Shown one piece after another: positions 47,694-57,219 of a stretch of DNA of 64,000 bases. The notes below the pieces were generated by a model, which made no database searches, was not told the origin of the DNA, and saw nothing but the letters and a program-made list of their open reading frames with translations. The stretch's first letter is position 1. Every line of letters begins with the position of its first letter. The DNA is from Altericroceibacterium spongiae (lineage in GTDB: Bacteria; Pseudomonadota; Alphaproteobacteria; Sphingomonadales; Sphingomonadaceae), in the NCBI RefSeq assembly GCF_003610805.1, contig NZ_RAPF01000011.1, positions 1-64,000 of the forward strand, given 5' to 3'. The position numbers were made by a program, and so were the translations under genes.

Positions 47694-49742
47694 TTATGGG
47701 GTCTTTGCTTCCGCTTCGGCAAGATCGATCAGGCTGTCCGGTGTCAGCATCTGCGGCAATTGCTGCGCCTCTTCGCCTGCCGGATACCACAGATATAGCG
47801 GCACACCGGCTGCGCCATGTTCGGTCAGGAAACGGGTGATGACAGGATCGCGCTGCGTCCAGTCGCCGCGCATCGCGATAACACCCTGGCGGGCGAAAGC
47901 CGCGCGGGTGGCTTCGCGTTCGATCGCGACATTCTCATTGACCTTGCAGGTCAGGCACCAGTCGGCGGTGAACCACAGGAAGACCGGCCCTTCGCGGCGC
48001 GCCTCGGCCAGCGCTTCGGGCGAGAAGCTGCGTGCATCGAGCAGACTTTCTTCCATCGCCGCCTGTTGCCGCGGCACGAAAGGCACCAGCACGATGAGGA
48101 GAACGAAGAAAGCCATCGCCGCGATATGCGTCTTGCGGCGTCCGCGATTCCAGGCCCAGAAGGCCAGAATCAGGCCACCCGCCAGAACCAGCCCCCAGCC
48201 AAGGAATAACGGCCCGCCAAGGCGCCAGGCAAGCCAGGCCAGTGCCAGCGCGGTGAGCCCCATCGGAATGGCGAGGATCTTGCGGAATGTCTCCATCCAC
48301 CGGCCGGGGCGCGGCAGCAGGCGGCGTAAAGGCGGGACGAAACCGAGCATGAGGAAAGGCAGGCCGAGCCCGAGCCCCAGCGCCGCAAAGAGCAGCAACG
48401 CCTGCCACCATGGCAGGAGCAGCGCCGCGCCCATCGCGGCAGCCATGAACGGCCCGGTGCAGGGCGTGGCAACGAAAGCCGCCAGCAGACCGGTGGCAAA
48501 AGCGCTCGACCGGCCGCCGCTGCGGGTGAAGGAGAAAGAGGGCAGCTCGAACAGGCCCGCCAGATTGGCAGTGATCGCGCAGGCCAGCACCAGCAGCGCC
48601 AGCACCACGCCCGGCTCCTGCAACTGAAAGGCCCAGCCGATCTGGCTCCCGCCCGCACGCAGGCCGAGCAACAAGGCACCCAGCGCCACACAGGCGAGCA
48701 CCACGCCGAGCGTATAAGCCAGACCTTCGCGCCTCGCATCGGCTTCGCTTTCGCCCGCCCGCGCAAGGCTCATCGCTTTCAGGCTCAGAATCGGAAAGAC
48801 GCAGGGCATGATATTGAGCAACAGCCCGCCCGCCAGCGCGCCGGCCAGCAACACCCAGAGCGGCGCGAGCGGCCTGGCGCTTTGATCGCCGCTCGCCACC
48901 AATGTGCCACCCTTCGGCACATCGCCCGGCGCGGCGGTGAAGCGAATCGCATTGCCGCCATCGTCGAGCTTGAGAATCCCGGTGATCGCATCGGCGCTTT
49001 TCGCCAGCCCTTCGCGCGGGATATCGACCAGCAACGTGTCGCCTTTGCGGCGGAATATCTGCGCACCGGTATAATCGACCAGTTGCGGCTGCCCGACAAA
49101 GACATGCGGGCGGGTCAGCGCCATAGTGGCGGGCAGCGGAATGGCCAGACGCAGCGCATCGGGCGTCAGCGCGAAATCGGCCTGCCGGTCGAGCGGCGGA
49201 GGTAAAGCGGCGCGCCAGCCGTCGAACCGCGGATCGCTGTCATCGCTCGCCCGATCCGAGACGGCGATATTCTGGGTCAGCGTCGCGCGTTCGGGAACGC
49301 AGATCTTGTCGGTACAGGCGAGCCAGTTGGCATCGACATTGACCGGCACGCTATGCCCCGTCTGCGCCCCGGGCGGCACGTCCACCGGCACCAGAACCGC
49401 ATAATCGCCTTCGTAAACATGGTTCATCAGCCCCGAAATCACGAGCTGCTGCGGCAGCGGATAAAGCGGCGTTCCGGCGTGCCACCCGTCGGGCAGATGC
49501 CACGCCAGCTCCATCCCGAACCCGGCATCGCCGGGATTGGACCAGTAGCCGTGCCAGCCGGGGCCGGGGCGGAAATGCAGCGCCAGCCAGACGGTACTTC
49601 CGGGCTGCGCAGGCGCTTCCGCCACCAGTTCGGCGCTGATATTGTTATCATTCGCCTGTGCCGGCAATGCACCCAGCGCAAGAAAGCTGCCCAGAAGGGC
49701 GAGAACGACGATGCGAAGTATGGCTAATATCCTTGCACGCAT
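47694..49742 (-). CDS. DsbD-like thiol:disulfide interchange protein
   Basis: Encodes 682 residues. A signal peptide (ending PAQA) leads to a periplasmic DsbD-alpha-like domain with Cys in NWLACTDKICVPE (about 125-140). The membrane part (about 290-560) has LNIMPCVFPILSLK and VATPCTGPFMAAAMG, which hold the two exchange cysteines. The C-terminal thioredoxin-like domain has WFTADWCLTCKVN. It carries electrons across the inner membrane to reduce periplasmic thiols, for example in cytochrome c maturation. It is divergent from the UbiH-type gene. Confidence 0.92.
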   Translation of the reverse strand: MRARILAILRIVVLALLGSFLALGALPAQANDNNISAELVAEAPAQPGSTVWLALHFRPGPGWHGYWSNPGDAGFGMELAWHLPDGWHAGTPLYPLPQQLVISGLMNHVYEGDYAVLVPVDVPPGAQTGHSVPVNVDANWLACTDKICVPERATLTQNIAVSDRASDDSDPRFDGWRAALPPPLDRQADFALTPDALRLAIPLPATMALTRPHVFVGQPQLVDYTGAQIFRRKGDTLLVDIPREGLAKSADAITGILKLDDGGNAIRFTAAPGDVPKGGTLVASGDQSARPLAPLWVLLAGALAGGLLLNIMPCVFPILSLKAMSLARAGESEADARREGLAYTLGVVLACVALGALLLGLRAGGSQIGWAFQLQEPGVVLALLVLACAITANLAGLFELPSFSFTRSGGRSSAFATGLLAAFVATPCTGPFMAAAMGAALLLPWWQALLLFAALGLGLGLPFLMLGFVPPLRRLLPRPGRWMETFRKILAIPMGLTALALAWLAWRLGGPLFLGWGLVLAGGLILAFWAWNRGRRKTHIAAMAFFVLLIVLVPFVPRQQAAMEESLLDARSFSPEALAEARREGPVFLWFTADWCLTCKVNENVAIEREATRAAFARQGVIAMRGDWTQRDPVITRFLTEHGAAGVPLYLWYPAGEEAQQLPQMLTPDSLIDLAEAEAKTP

Positions 49743-49821
49743 GGTGGCAGCCGCTCTAGGGCAGTCAGGCTGAACCGGCAATGGAAAGGCCAGCCGGATT
49801 GCGCCGGCTGGAGAAAAAAGA

Positions 49822-51036
49822 ATGGCTGAAAAACGTGATCTGCTGATTCTGGGTGGCGGGCTTGTCGGCATGACGCTGGCACTGGCTGCGGCGAAAAAGG
49901 GTCTTACCTCGCATGTTGTGGACCGTGCCGATCCTGCGGCGCTGACAGCGGATAATTTCGACGGGCGCGCTTCGGCCATTTCCACGGCGAGCTGGAATCT
50001 GTTCACCAATATCGGCCTGGCCGATGCGCTCGAACCCTTTGGCTGCCCGATTTCGTCGATTGCGGTGACCGATGCGATGCGCCCCGGCCGGATCGATTTT
50101 CAGCCCGAAGCGCATGAAGGTTCGCTCGGCCGGATGTTCGCCAATCAGAAACTGCGTCTCGCTTTGTTCGAAGCGGCGAAGGACAATGCGCGGATCAACT
50201 GGCATGCCAAAGCCGATGTGATCGAACGTCAGCGCGGGCCGCATGGCGTATCTGCCACTCTTGCCGACGGCACGCTGCTCGAAGCCAGCCTGATGATCGC
50301 TGCCGAAGGCCGCCAGTCGCCCACCCGCAAGGAAGCCGGGCTGCAACTGGCCCATTGGGACTACCGCCATCGCGCGCTGATCGCCGGAATCACGCATGAG
50401 AAGCCGCATGACAATGTGGCCTGGGAAATCTTCTATGCCGACGGGCCCTTTGCCCTCCTCCCGATGCTCGATACCGAAGACGGAAAACATCGCAGCGCGC
50501 TGGTCTGGACCGTGGCGGAGAAGGATGCGAAAGGCTATCTCGCTTTGCCCGAAGCCGCATTCCGCGCCGAAGTGGAACGCAAGATGCACGGCATTTTCGG
50601 CCATGTGACAGTAAACGGTCCGCGCAGTTCCTATCCGCTCAGCTTCCAGCACACCGCACGCATTACCGCCGAACGGCTCGCTCTGGTGGGCGATGCTGCG
50701 CATGGCATTCACCCGATTGCGGGACAGGGGCTCAATCTGGGTCTGCGCGATGTCGGCGCACTGGTCGATGTACTGGTGGAGGGTATGCGGATCGGCCTCG
50801 AACCGGGCGATGCCCAATTGCTGAAACGCTATGAAGACTGGCGCGCACTGGACGGTTTCACCGTATCGGCCGCCACCGATGCGCTGACCTGGCTGTTCGG
50901 CATTCCCGGCCGCCTGCCCAGCGCCATTCGCCGCATGGGCATGGCTGTGGTCCAGCGCAGTTCCCCGCTCAAGACCTTCTTCATGAACGAAGCGCGCGGC
51001 ATGTCGGGCGATCTGCCCGAATTACTGCGCGGATAG
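49822..51036 (+). CDS. UbiH/UbiF/COQ6-family FAD monooxygenase
   Basis: Encodes 404 residues. The FAD-binding start LLILGGGLVGMTLALAAAKKG, the central DGTLLEASLMIAAEGRQSPTR and the second FAD motif ALVGDAAHGIHPIAGQGLNLGLRD identify a ubiquinone-ring hydroxylase. Which position of the ring it hydroxylates cannot be told from sequence alone. It starts 79 bases from the divergent DsbD-like gene. Confidence 0.93.
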   Translation: MAEKRDLLILGGGLVGMTLALAAAKKGLTSHVVDRADPAALTADNFDGRASAISTASWNLFTNIGLADALEPFGCPISSIAVTDAMRPGRIDFQPEAHEGSLGRMFANQKLRLALFEAAKDNARINWHAKADVIERQRGPHGVSATLADGTLLEASLMIAAEGRQSPTRKEAGLQLAHWDYRHRALIAGITHEKPHDNVAWEIFYADGPFALLPMLDTEDGKHRSALVWTVAEKDAKGYLALPEAAFRAEVERKMHGIFGHVTVNGPRSSYPLSFQHTARITAERLALVGDAAHGIHPIAGQGLNLGLRDVGALVDVLVEGMRIGLEPGDAQLLKRYEDWRALDGFTVSAATDALTWLFGIPGRLPSAIRRMGMAVVQRSSPLKTFFMNEARGMSGDLPELLRG

Positions 51037-51116
51037 ATCCTTTCCCGCAGACGGTTTTCACCGGACCGGAGCTGACAGAGCAAAGCAGGCAGGCCGGAAA
51101 ATCGGCACGCCCTGCC

Positions 51117-51629
51117 CTACATTAAAGGCACCTGCTCGCCTGCAACCGTCAGATCCTCGGGCGCGCTCAGCGCGATATGGGTCTGATAATAATATTTGCC
51201 TGTCGGGGCGCCATTATAGGTGAAGTTAATCAGGACACGTTTTGCCTCGCCCCGCACCGCGATCCGCTTACCGGCCAGATAGACGCGCGGATCGATACCG
51301 AACCTGTCCGCCAGCTCGCGCTGCACAGACGGCGAAATTTCGATATTGAGGCTGCGCTGATCGCGATAATCCTTCTGCGAATTGAGATAGAGATAGCCAC
51401 CATCGCGCCCGGTGCCACGTACAGTCAGTTCAAATATGCCCTTCACCCCGTCCGGCGCCACGGCGGCAGCGTTGATGACTGCCTGCTCGGGCGTCAGCCG
51501 CAGCAATGGAGGTGTGGCGGGTTGCCGGGCAGAGTTCGGCGGCGGAGCTGCCTGCGCGGCTGGTGATGTGTGTACACAGGCCGACAGGGCAAAAGCGATA
51601 CAGGGCAGGAAAGGCATCAGGGCGCGCAA
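51117..51629 (-). CDS. Probable lipoprotein of unknown function
   Basis: Encodes 170 residues from a TTG at 51629, chosen because GGGAGA lies six bases upstream and the n-region then holds an arginine; ATG 51617 is the alternative. A short hydrophobic stretch ends in lipobox ALSAC. The mature part has a Pro/Ala-rich linker and a beta-rich domain (FELTVRGTGRDGGYLYLNS, YRDQRSLNIEI, RIAVRGEAKRVLINFTYNG). I do not recognise a named family. Confidence 0.7.
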   Translation of the reverse strand: MRALMPFLPCIAFALSACVHTSPAAQAAPPPNSARQPATPPLLRLTPEQAVINAAAVAPDGVKGIFELTVRGTGRDGGYLYLNSQKDYRDQRSLNIEISPSVQRELADRFGIDPRVYLAGKRIAVRGEAKRVLINFTYNGAPTGKYYYQTHIALSAPEDLTVAGEQVPLM

Positions 51630-51884
51630 GAGATATCTCCCAAAGGGTGCCCGGCCATCTTCGCTGTTCTGTTCATCGGACGGCCCGGCCCCGCATGTCG
51701 ATCGCGACCATGGCCGGGAATAGACCCTCTCCGCAGCGAGAATGCAATATGCTCTCTCCCGGCGTAAGAGACCGGTCATGACTGCAAACAGCCCGGGCAG
51801 GCTGAGGAAGCATGGCGATTGTTTTCACCCCCTCTGCAAGATAGAGCACCCCCCTGTTTCGTCACCCCTCAACGAGTTTGCGCA

Positions 51885-52514
51885 ATGTCTTTCCATAGCT
51901 GGTGGCTTTTTGCCGTTACCGTCTTTCTGCTATCAGCGACGCCGGGGCCGAATATGCTGCATATTCTCTCACGCAGTGTGGAAATGGGGCTGAAACGCAG
52001 CACGGCGGCGATGGCGGGGTGCCTGTCGGCGATTATTCTCGTTCTCTCAGCATCGGCAGCGGGGCTTGGCACTGTGTTGCTGGCTCTGCCGGGCGCTTTC
52101 GATGTGATCCGCTATCTCGGGATTGCCTATCTTATCTGGCTGGGGATCAAATCCTGGCGGGCAAAGGCAACCCCGCTCGATGTGGAAAGCAAAGGACTGC
52201 CGACATCGCATTCGCCGATAAAACTGTTTCGCGGCGGCTTTGCCATTGCGCTGAGCAATCCCAAGCTGATCCTGTTCGCTGCGGCCTTTTTCCCGCAATT
52301 CATCGATCCGCAAGCCCCCCAATTGCCGCAATTCGGCATCCTGATCGCAACATTCGGCACCATCGAAACCTTCTGGTTCACGGTCTATGCCATGGGCGGC
52401 CAGTCGCTGGCCCGGCTTCTCACGCGCCCGTCGCTGAAACGCGCCTTCAACCGGGCTACCAGCATTTTGTTTATCGGCTTCGGCCTCGCTCTGCTGAAAG
52501 CCCGCCCGCAATAA
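51885..52514 (+). CDS. LysE/RhtB-family amino-acid exporter
   Basis: Encodes 209 residues with five or six membrane helices. The family start FLLSATPGPNMLHILSRSVEMG is characteristic (ATPGPN), with the later YLIWLGIKSWRAK and FAIALSNPKLILFAAAFFPQFID. It should export an amino acid or a similar metabolite. The ATG at 51885 places the first helix correctly; upstream codons are not family-like. Confidence 0.92.
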   Translation: MSFHSWWLFAVTVFLLSATPGPNMLHILSRSVEMGLKRSTAAMAGCLSAIILVLSASAAGLGTVLLALPGAFDVIRYLGIAYLIWLGIKSWRAKATPLDVESKGLPTSHSPIKLFRGGFAIALSNPKLILFAAAFFPQFIDPQAPQLPQFGILIATFGTIETFWFTVYAMGGQSLARLLTRPSLKRAFNRATSILFIGFGLALLKARPQ

Positions 52515-52521
52515 TCGCCGG

Positions 52522-53496
52522 TCAGTCGGTGCCGGTGGAGGCAGGTGAAGCGCCCGCCGGGCTGGGCTGTTCCACACTGTTACCCGCAGCATCGTTGAGC
52601 TGGCGCGGTTCCAGAATCGCGGTCATTTCCAGCCGGTCGAGCGCTTCGCGCGCACGGGCATAGCGCTCGGCCGCAGCGATCCAGCCGCTGGCCTGCGCGG
52701 CATTGGGCAGGTTGCGCACTTCGGCAATCGCCGATTCGACCCGGTCGCTTTCGAGAAACAGCCGTGCCCGGTCGAGCCGCCGGCGCGGCGCGGGTGACGG
52801 CGAATCCTCGGGGCGGATCACGAAGAGATCGCCCAGCTCATCGCGCAGGCGGGCGAGCGAATTGCCTTTATTGGGCGATACGATCAATTCGGGCGCCAGC
52901 CCTTCCAGCCGGGCAACGAGCTGATCGAGCGTGATCGGGCGGCGCGATGCTTCGATCACCGCGCGCACCGCATTGGGATGGGCATCGCCGAAGCGCAGGC
53001 GCAGTTGGTCTTCGAGATAGCCCAGCGGAGCGCCGCGTTCGATCGCGCGGCGGGTGGCGAAAGCGACCAGCAGCCCTTCGGCCCGCGCTGCATTGCCTGC
53101 GGCGGCCTGTGCCTGAAGATCGAGCCGGGTCAGGCGCTGTTCCATGGCGGCGACGCGCTGGTCGATTCCGCCCTGCTGTTCGGCCACCCGTTCGACCGTT
53201 TCCCGTGTATTCGCATCCTCCCCGTCGGGATCGCTGATCGGCGGGAACAGCGCATTGGCCGTTCGGCCCGTTTCAGCGGGGCTCGGCTCCGCAGAGGGGG
53301 CGGGTGCAGGTGCGACGGTCTGGACCGGGCTCGGCTCCCTCATCAGAAGGTCGGCGCCGTATCGCCAGCCGAGGAAGGAAGTGAGCGCGGCGCCGGCGAC
53401 GAAAGCCGCCACGGCCAGGCCGAGGATCGGCGCCATGCGGCCGGTCCTGCGCTTTTGCGAACGGGCGCGAAGCCGCTCTTCGAGATTGCTTTCCAT
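52522..53496 (-). CDS. Mitofilin/Mic60-like inner-membrane protein (COG4223)
   Basis: Encodes 324 residues. A basic cytosolic start, one membrane helix (about 22-43), a Pro/Ala-rich linker, a coiled-coil-prone region (about 95-140) and a helical C-terminal domain (about 150-310, with RFGDAHPNAVRAVIEASRRPITLDQL) match the alphaproteobacterial homologue of mitochondrial Mic60. Its place directly after hemC-hemD is the usual one for this gene. In mitochondria Mic60 shapes cristae; a role in intracytoplasmic membranes is known from relatives and only inferred here. Confidence 0.82.
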   Translation of the reverse strand: MESNLEERLRARSQKRRTGRMAPILGLAVAAFVAGAALTSFLGWRYGADLLMREPSPVQTVAPAPAPSAEPSPAETGRTANALFPPISDPDGEDANTRETVERVAEQQGGIDQRVAAMEQRLTRLDLQAQAAAGNAARAEGLLVAFATRRAIERGAPLGYLEDQLRLRFGDAHPNAVRAVIEASRRPITLDQLVARLEGLAPELIVSPNKGNSLARLRDELGDLFVIRPEDSPSPAPRRRLDRARLFLESDRVESAIAEVRNLPNAAQASGWIAAAERYARAREALDRLEMTAILEPRQLNDAAGNSVEQPSPAGASPASTGTD

Positions 53497-53519
53497 AATC
53501 GTCCTTTAGGCCCGCCCGC

Positions 53520-54203
53520 TCATTCGCACAATTGGCGCACAAGCGCCACCAGCGCGGCATCATCCGGGCTATCGGCAATAGCGCAACCCGCCCAGCCCTC
53601 CCCTGCCGCCGCTGCGATACGCGGTGCCAGAGCAGCGATGTGCAGCTTGCCAATATCCACTTCGCAGCGTTCGCATTCCGCGCGAAAATGATGTGCAGCC
53701 ACGCCTGAATGGAGCATGACGATGCCGCCTTGTTCCAGGTGCCGGGCAAGCGATGCGGGCATAGGCAAAGCGCGGCTTTCATAGGCCACGCGTTCGGTAA
53801 TGCGGATGCCGGACGGACAGAAAAGCGTGGTGTGCTGGCGCCCGGTGAGGCGCAGCAAATGCCGCTCTTCCCCGGCCAGCGTGTCGAGCACATTCTGCAG
53901 CCCGCCCGCTCCACTTTCAACGCGGTTGAAACCGGCGGCATAGGCCGCCTGCGCCGTCGCCGCACCCACGGCATAAACCGACAAATGGCGCAAAGCCGCC
54001 AGCCCTTCTCCGCCATAGCGCAGCGCATTGGCACTGCCGATCAGCAATCCGTCGAAAACCGCGCCTTCGGGCAGCGACCATGGGCAGGGACGAATTTCGA
54101 ACAGCGGCTCTGCGATAACGGTCAGACCGGCGGCCGCCGCGTTTTCCTGCGTGGCCGAACAGCCCGGTTCCGGGCGAATGGCGACAATCGGCGGGCGGCT
54201 CAT
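53520..54203 (-). CDS. hemD: Uroporphyrinogen-III synthase
   Basis: Encodes 227 residues. HemD sequences vary greatly, but the two-domain pattern is visible: AIRPEPGCSATQENAAAAGL at the start, LIGSANALRYGGEGLAAL, VYAVGAATAQAAYAAGF, and VMLHSGVAAHHF in the second half. It closes hydroxymethylbilane to uroporphyrinogen III. Its ATG overlaps the hemC stop (ATGA). The mitofilin gene follows 23 bases on. Confidence 0.9.
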   Translation of the reverse strand: MSRPPIVAIRPEPGCSATQENAAAAGLTVIAEPLFEIRPCPWSLPEGAVFDGLLIGSANALRYGGEGLAALRHLSVYAVGAATAQAAYAAGFNRVESGAGGLQNVLDTLAGEERHLLRLTGRQHTTLFCPSGIRITERVAYESRALPMPASLARHLEQGGIVMLHSGVAAHHFRAECERCEVDIGKLHIAALAPRIAAAAGEGWAGCAIADSPDDAALVALVRQLCE

Positions 54204-55141
54204 GGCGCGCCGGAAAAATGCGCGGCGATGCCGGGTGTCGCCTTGTCGAGCAATGCGCGGGCGAGGCGCGCGGGGCCCTCGCTATCCTCGCAGGCAAACC
54301 GCAGCGCCGCATCGACCCGCTCGGCCCCGTCGGGGCTGAACAGTGCCGCGCGCATGGCAATGGTTTCGCCATCCGATTCGCACAGGGCGGCAATCGGGCT
54401 GTGGCAATTGCCGCCCAGCGCCAGCAGCAGTGAGCGCTCGGCGAAAACTTCTGTGGCGCTGTTCTGGTCGTTTATGGCCCCGATCAGTTCTTTTATGGCC
54501 CCGTCAGACCCCAGGATTTCCACCCCTATGGCCCCCTGAGCCGGCGCTGGAAGCCATTCCTGCACGTCCAGACCATGTCCGACCCCGTTTTCACCCAGTC
54601 GCTCCAGACCGGCCGATGCCAGAAAGGTCGCCTGCGCTTCCCCCGCCGCCAGCTTCGCCATCCGGGTGGCAACATTGCCCCGGAAAGACACCACTTTGCA
54701 ATCGGGCCGGGCATGAAGCAATTGCGCCGCCCGCCGCGGTGCGCTGGTTCCAACCACGGCACCCTGTGGCAGTTCGGCAATACCGGCCGCCCCGATCAAC
54801 CGGTCCCTTTTATCGGCCCGCGGCAGAATCGCAGCGATTTCCAGCGCGTCGGGACGAATCGTCTCGACATCCTTCATCGAATGGACCGATGCATCGATCG
54901 TCCCTTCGGCAAGCCACAAATCCAATTCCTTGGTCCACAGCGCTTTTCCGCCGATTTCCGCCAGTGGCCGGTCCTGCACCTTGTCTCCGCTGGCCAGCAC
55001 CGGGACCAGTTCGACCTGACTTTCCTCCCAGCCATGCGCAACACATAAACGCGCCCGAACCTCACGGGCCTGCGCCATGGCGAGGGGGGATTTGCGCGTA
55101 CCCAGACGCAGGACGGGCTTGATTTCCGTTTGTTTTGTCAT
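54200..55141 (-). CDS. hemC: Hydroxymethylbilane synthase (porphobilinogen deaminase)
   Basis: Encodes 313 residues. The start [15 protein letters not shown], the [25 protein letters not shown] segment and the cofactor-binding cysteine in [14 protein letters not shown] are all present. It joins four porphobilinogens to hydroxymethylbilane. The start at 55141 is set by homology; the open frame continues upstream over the tsaD start. It is divergent from tsaD, with only 45 bases between the two starts. Confidence 0.96.
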   Translation of the reverse strand: MTKQTEIKPVLRLGTRKSPLAMAQAREVRARLCVAHGWEESQVELVPVLASGDKVQDRPLAEIGGKALWTKELDLWLAEGTIDASVHSMKDVETIRPDALEIAAILPRADKRDRLIGAAGIAELPQGAVVGTSAPRRAAQLLHARPDCKVVSFRGNVATRMAKLAAGEAQATFLASAGLERLGENGVGHGLDVQEWLPAPAQGAIGVEILGSDGAIKELIGAINDQNSATEVFAERSLLLALGGNCHSPIAALCESDGETIAMRAALFSPDGAERVDAALRFACEDSEGPARLARALLDKATPGIAAHFSGAP

Positions 55142-55186
55142 GCCTCTTCTTGCCCTAATGCGCATTTCGGTCCAGTGGAACCCGCC

Positions 55187-56221
55187 ATGACGCTGATCCT
55201 CGGCCTTGAAAGCAGTTGCGATGAAACCGCTGCCGCTCTGGTGGACGGTAAGCGGCGCATTCTCGCGCAGCATATCGCCTCACAGGAAAAGGAGCATGCC
55301 CCCTATGGCGGGGTCGTGCCCGAAATCGCTGCACGCGCCCATGCCGAACGCCTTACCCCGCTGATTGAAGCGACGCTGACCGATGCCGGTATCGCGCTGG
55401 AGCAGGTCGATGCCATCGCCGCAACTGCCGGCCCCGGCCTGATCGGCGGTGTGATGGTCGGCCTCGTCACCGGCAAGGCACTGGCGATGGCGACAGGCAA
55501 ACCGCTCATCGCCGTCAATCACCTCGAAGGCCATGCACTCAGCCCGCGCCTGGCAGCGGAAAATCTCACATTTCCTTACGGTTTGCTGCTGGTTTCGGGC
55601 GGCCACTGCCAAATCCTGCGGGTCGAGGGCGTCGGGCGTTACCAGCGGCTTGCCACCACGATCGACGATGCGCTGGGTGAAGCTTTCGACAAGACTGCCA
55701 AGATTCTCGGCCTCGGCTATCCGGGCGGCCCGGCAGTGGAAAAACTGGCCCGCGACGGCAATCCCAAGGCCGTCCCCCTGCCACGCCCGTTACTCGGCAG
55801 CAAGGAGCCGCATTTTTCCTTTGCCGGTCTGAAAAGTGCCGTTTTGCGCGCCTTTGAAAGCGGTCAATATCGTACCACCGATATTGCCGCGAGCTTTCAG
55901 CAAGCTGCGATAGACTGCATCGCCGATCGCCTCCGCCTGGCCCTTGACAGGATGGGCCCGATCACCGCTTTGGTGGTGGCAGGCGGCGTCGCTGCCAATA
56001 GCCCGATCCGTTCGGCGCTCGAAAGAATTGCCGAACAGCACACCATCTCTTTCGTCGCGCCCCCCCTCTCCCTATGTACCGATAATGCGGCGATGATCGC
56101 CTGGGCCGGGCTCGAACATTTCGAACTTGGTCATAACGATCCGCTGGAAATAGCCGCGCGGCCTCGCTGGCCGCTCGATCCCGACGCAGAACCCGTACGC
56201 GGCGCTGGAGTGAAGGCATGA
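55187..56221 (+). CDS. tsaD: tRNA N6-adenosine threonylcarbamoyltransferase
   Basis: Encodes 344 residues. The ASKHA start [15 protein letters not shown], the metal-binding HAERL and [12 protein letters not shown] (HxxxH), [14 protein letters not shown] and the C-terminal [16 protein letters not shown] and [13 protein letters not shown] are typical of TsaD/Gcp. It transfers the threonylcarbamoyl group to A37 of ANN-decoding tRNAs. The stop overlaps gpsA by ATGA. Confidence 0.97.
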   Translation: MTLILGLESSCDETAAALVDGKRRILAQHIASQEKEHAPYGGVVPEIAARAHAERLTPLIEATLTDAGIALEQVDAIAATAGPGLIGGVMVGLVTGKALAMATGKPLIAVNHLEGHALSPRLAAENLTFPYGLLLVSGGHCQILRVEGVGRYQRLATTIDDALGEAFDKTAKILGLGYPGGPAVEKLARDGNPKAVPLPRPLLGSKEPHFSFAGLKSAVLRAFESGQYRTTDIAASFQQAAIDCIADRLRLALDRMGPITALVVAGGVAANSPIRSALERIAEQHTISFVAPPLSLCTDNAAMIAWAGLEHFELGHNDPLEIAARPRWPLDPDAEPVRGAGVKA

Positions 56222-57219
56222 GCGACAAGCGAGCACAGATCGGTGTGATCGGCGCAGGTGCCTGGGGCACCGCGCTGGCTCAGATGTTGAGCAGTGACGG
56301 GCGTGATGTGCTGATCTGGGCACGCGACAACGCTGTGGTTACCGAGATTAACGAAACACATAGCAACACAGCCTATCTGCCCGAAGCCCGCCTGGCAGAT
56401 ACGATTCAAGCAACCAGTTCCATCGCTCTTCTGGCTGATTGTACCATCGTGCTGGTGGTCACGCCGGCACAGAAAATGGGTGAAGTGCTGGCTGCAATGC
56501 CGCATTTCCCCCGCGATATCGTGCTCTGCTCCAAAGGTATCGAAGCAGGCAGCTTCCGTCTGATGAATCAGGTCGCCCGTTCGCTTGCCCCCGATAGCGA
56601 TATTGCTGTTCTGTCCGGGCCGACATTCGCGCATGAAGTGGTTGCCGGAATGCCCACTGCCGTCACACTGGCTTGCGGTGGCGGAACGACGCAATGGGAC
56701 CGGCTTTCCGAAGCCATCGCTCGCCCCGCTTTTCGTCCTTATTATTCGGACGATCTCACCGGAGCTGAAATTGGTGGTGCAGTGAAAAACGTGCTCGCCA
56801 TTGCCTGCGGTGTGGTGGAAGGTTTGCAACTGGGGCAGAATGCCCGTGCTGCCCTGATCGCGCGCGGCTATGCTGAAATGATGCGTTTCGGCGAGTCCCT
56901 TGGCGCAGACCGAGATACGCTTTCCGGCCTGTGCGGTCTGGGCGATCTGGTGCTGACATGTTCCTCCACATCGAGCCGCAATTTCTCGCTTGGCAAGGCG
57001 CTGGGCGAAGGGCGTACCCCCGCTGATTTAATGAAAGATCGCCGTACCGTGGCAGAAGGCGCCTTCACAGCACCGGTTTTGCGCGATCTGGCTGGCCAGC
57101 ACAACGTAGCTATGCCCATCACAGAAGCCGTGTGCCGCTTGCTGGAAGGCGGTGCTGCACGAGATCTGGCCGGAGATCTTCTCGCGCGGCCTTTGAAGTC
57201 GGAAGGCCCATCTGCTTGA
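56218..57219 (+). CDS. gpsA: Glycerol-3-phosphate dehydrogenase [NAD(P)+]
   Basis: Encodes 333 residues. The nucleotide-binding [17 protein letters not shown], the [21 protein letters not shown] segment, the catalytic-lysine [21 protein letters not shown] and the end [11 protein letters not shown] identify GpsA, which makes sn-glycerol 3-phosphate for phospholipids. It overlaps tsaD upstream and the flippase TTG start downstream. Confidence 0.97.
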   Translation: MSDKRAQIGVIGAGAWGTALAQMLSSDGRDVLIWARDNAVVTEINETHSNTAYLPEARLADTIQATSSIALLADCTIVLVVTPAQKMGEVLAAMPHFPRDIVLCSKGIEAGSFRLMNQVARSLAPDSDIAVLSGPTFAHEVVAGMPTAVTLACGGGTTQWDRLSEAIARPAFRPYYSDDLTGAEIGGAVKNVLAIACGVVEGLQLGQNARAALIARGYAEMMRFGESLGADRDTLSGLCGLGDLVLTCSSTSSRNFSLGKALGEGRTPADLMKDRRTVAEGAFTAPVLRDLAGQHNVAMPITEAVCRLLEGGAARDLAGDLLARPLKSEGPSA

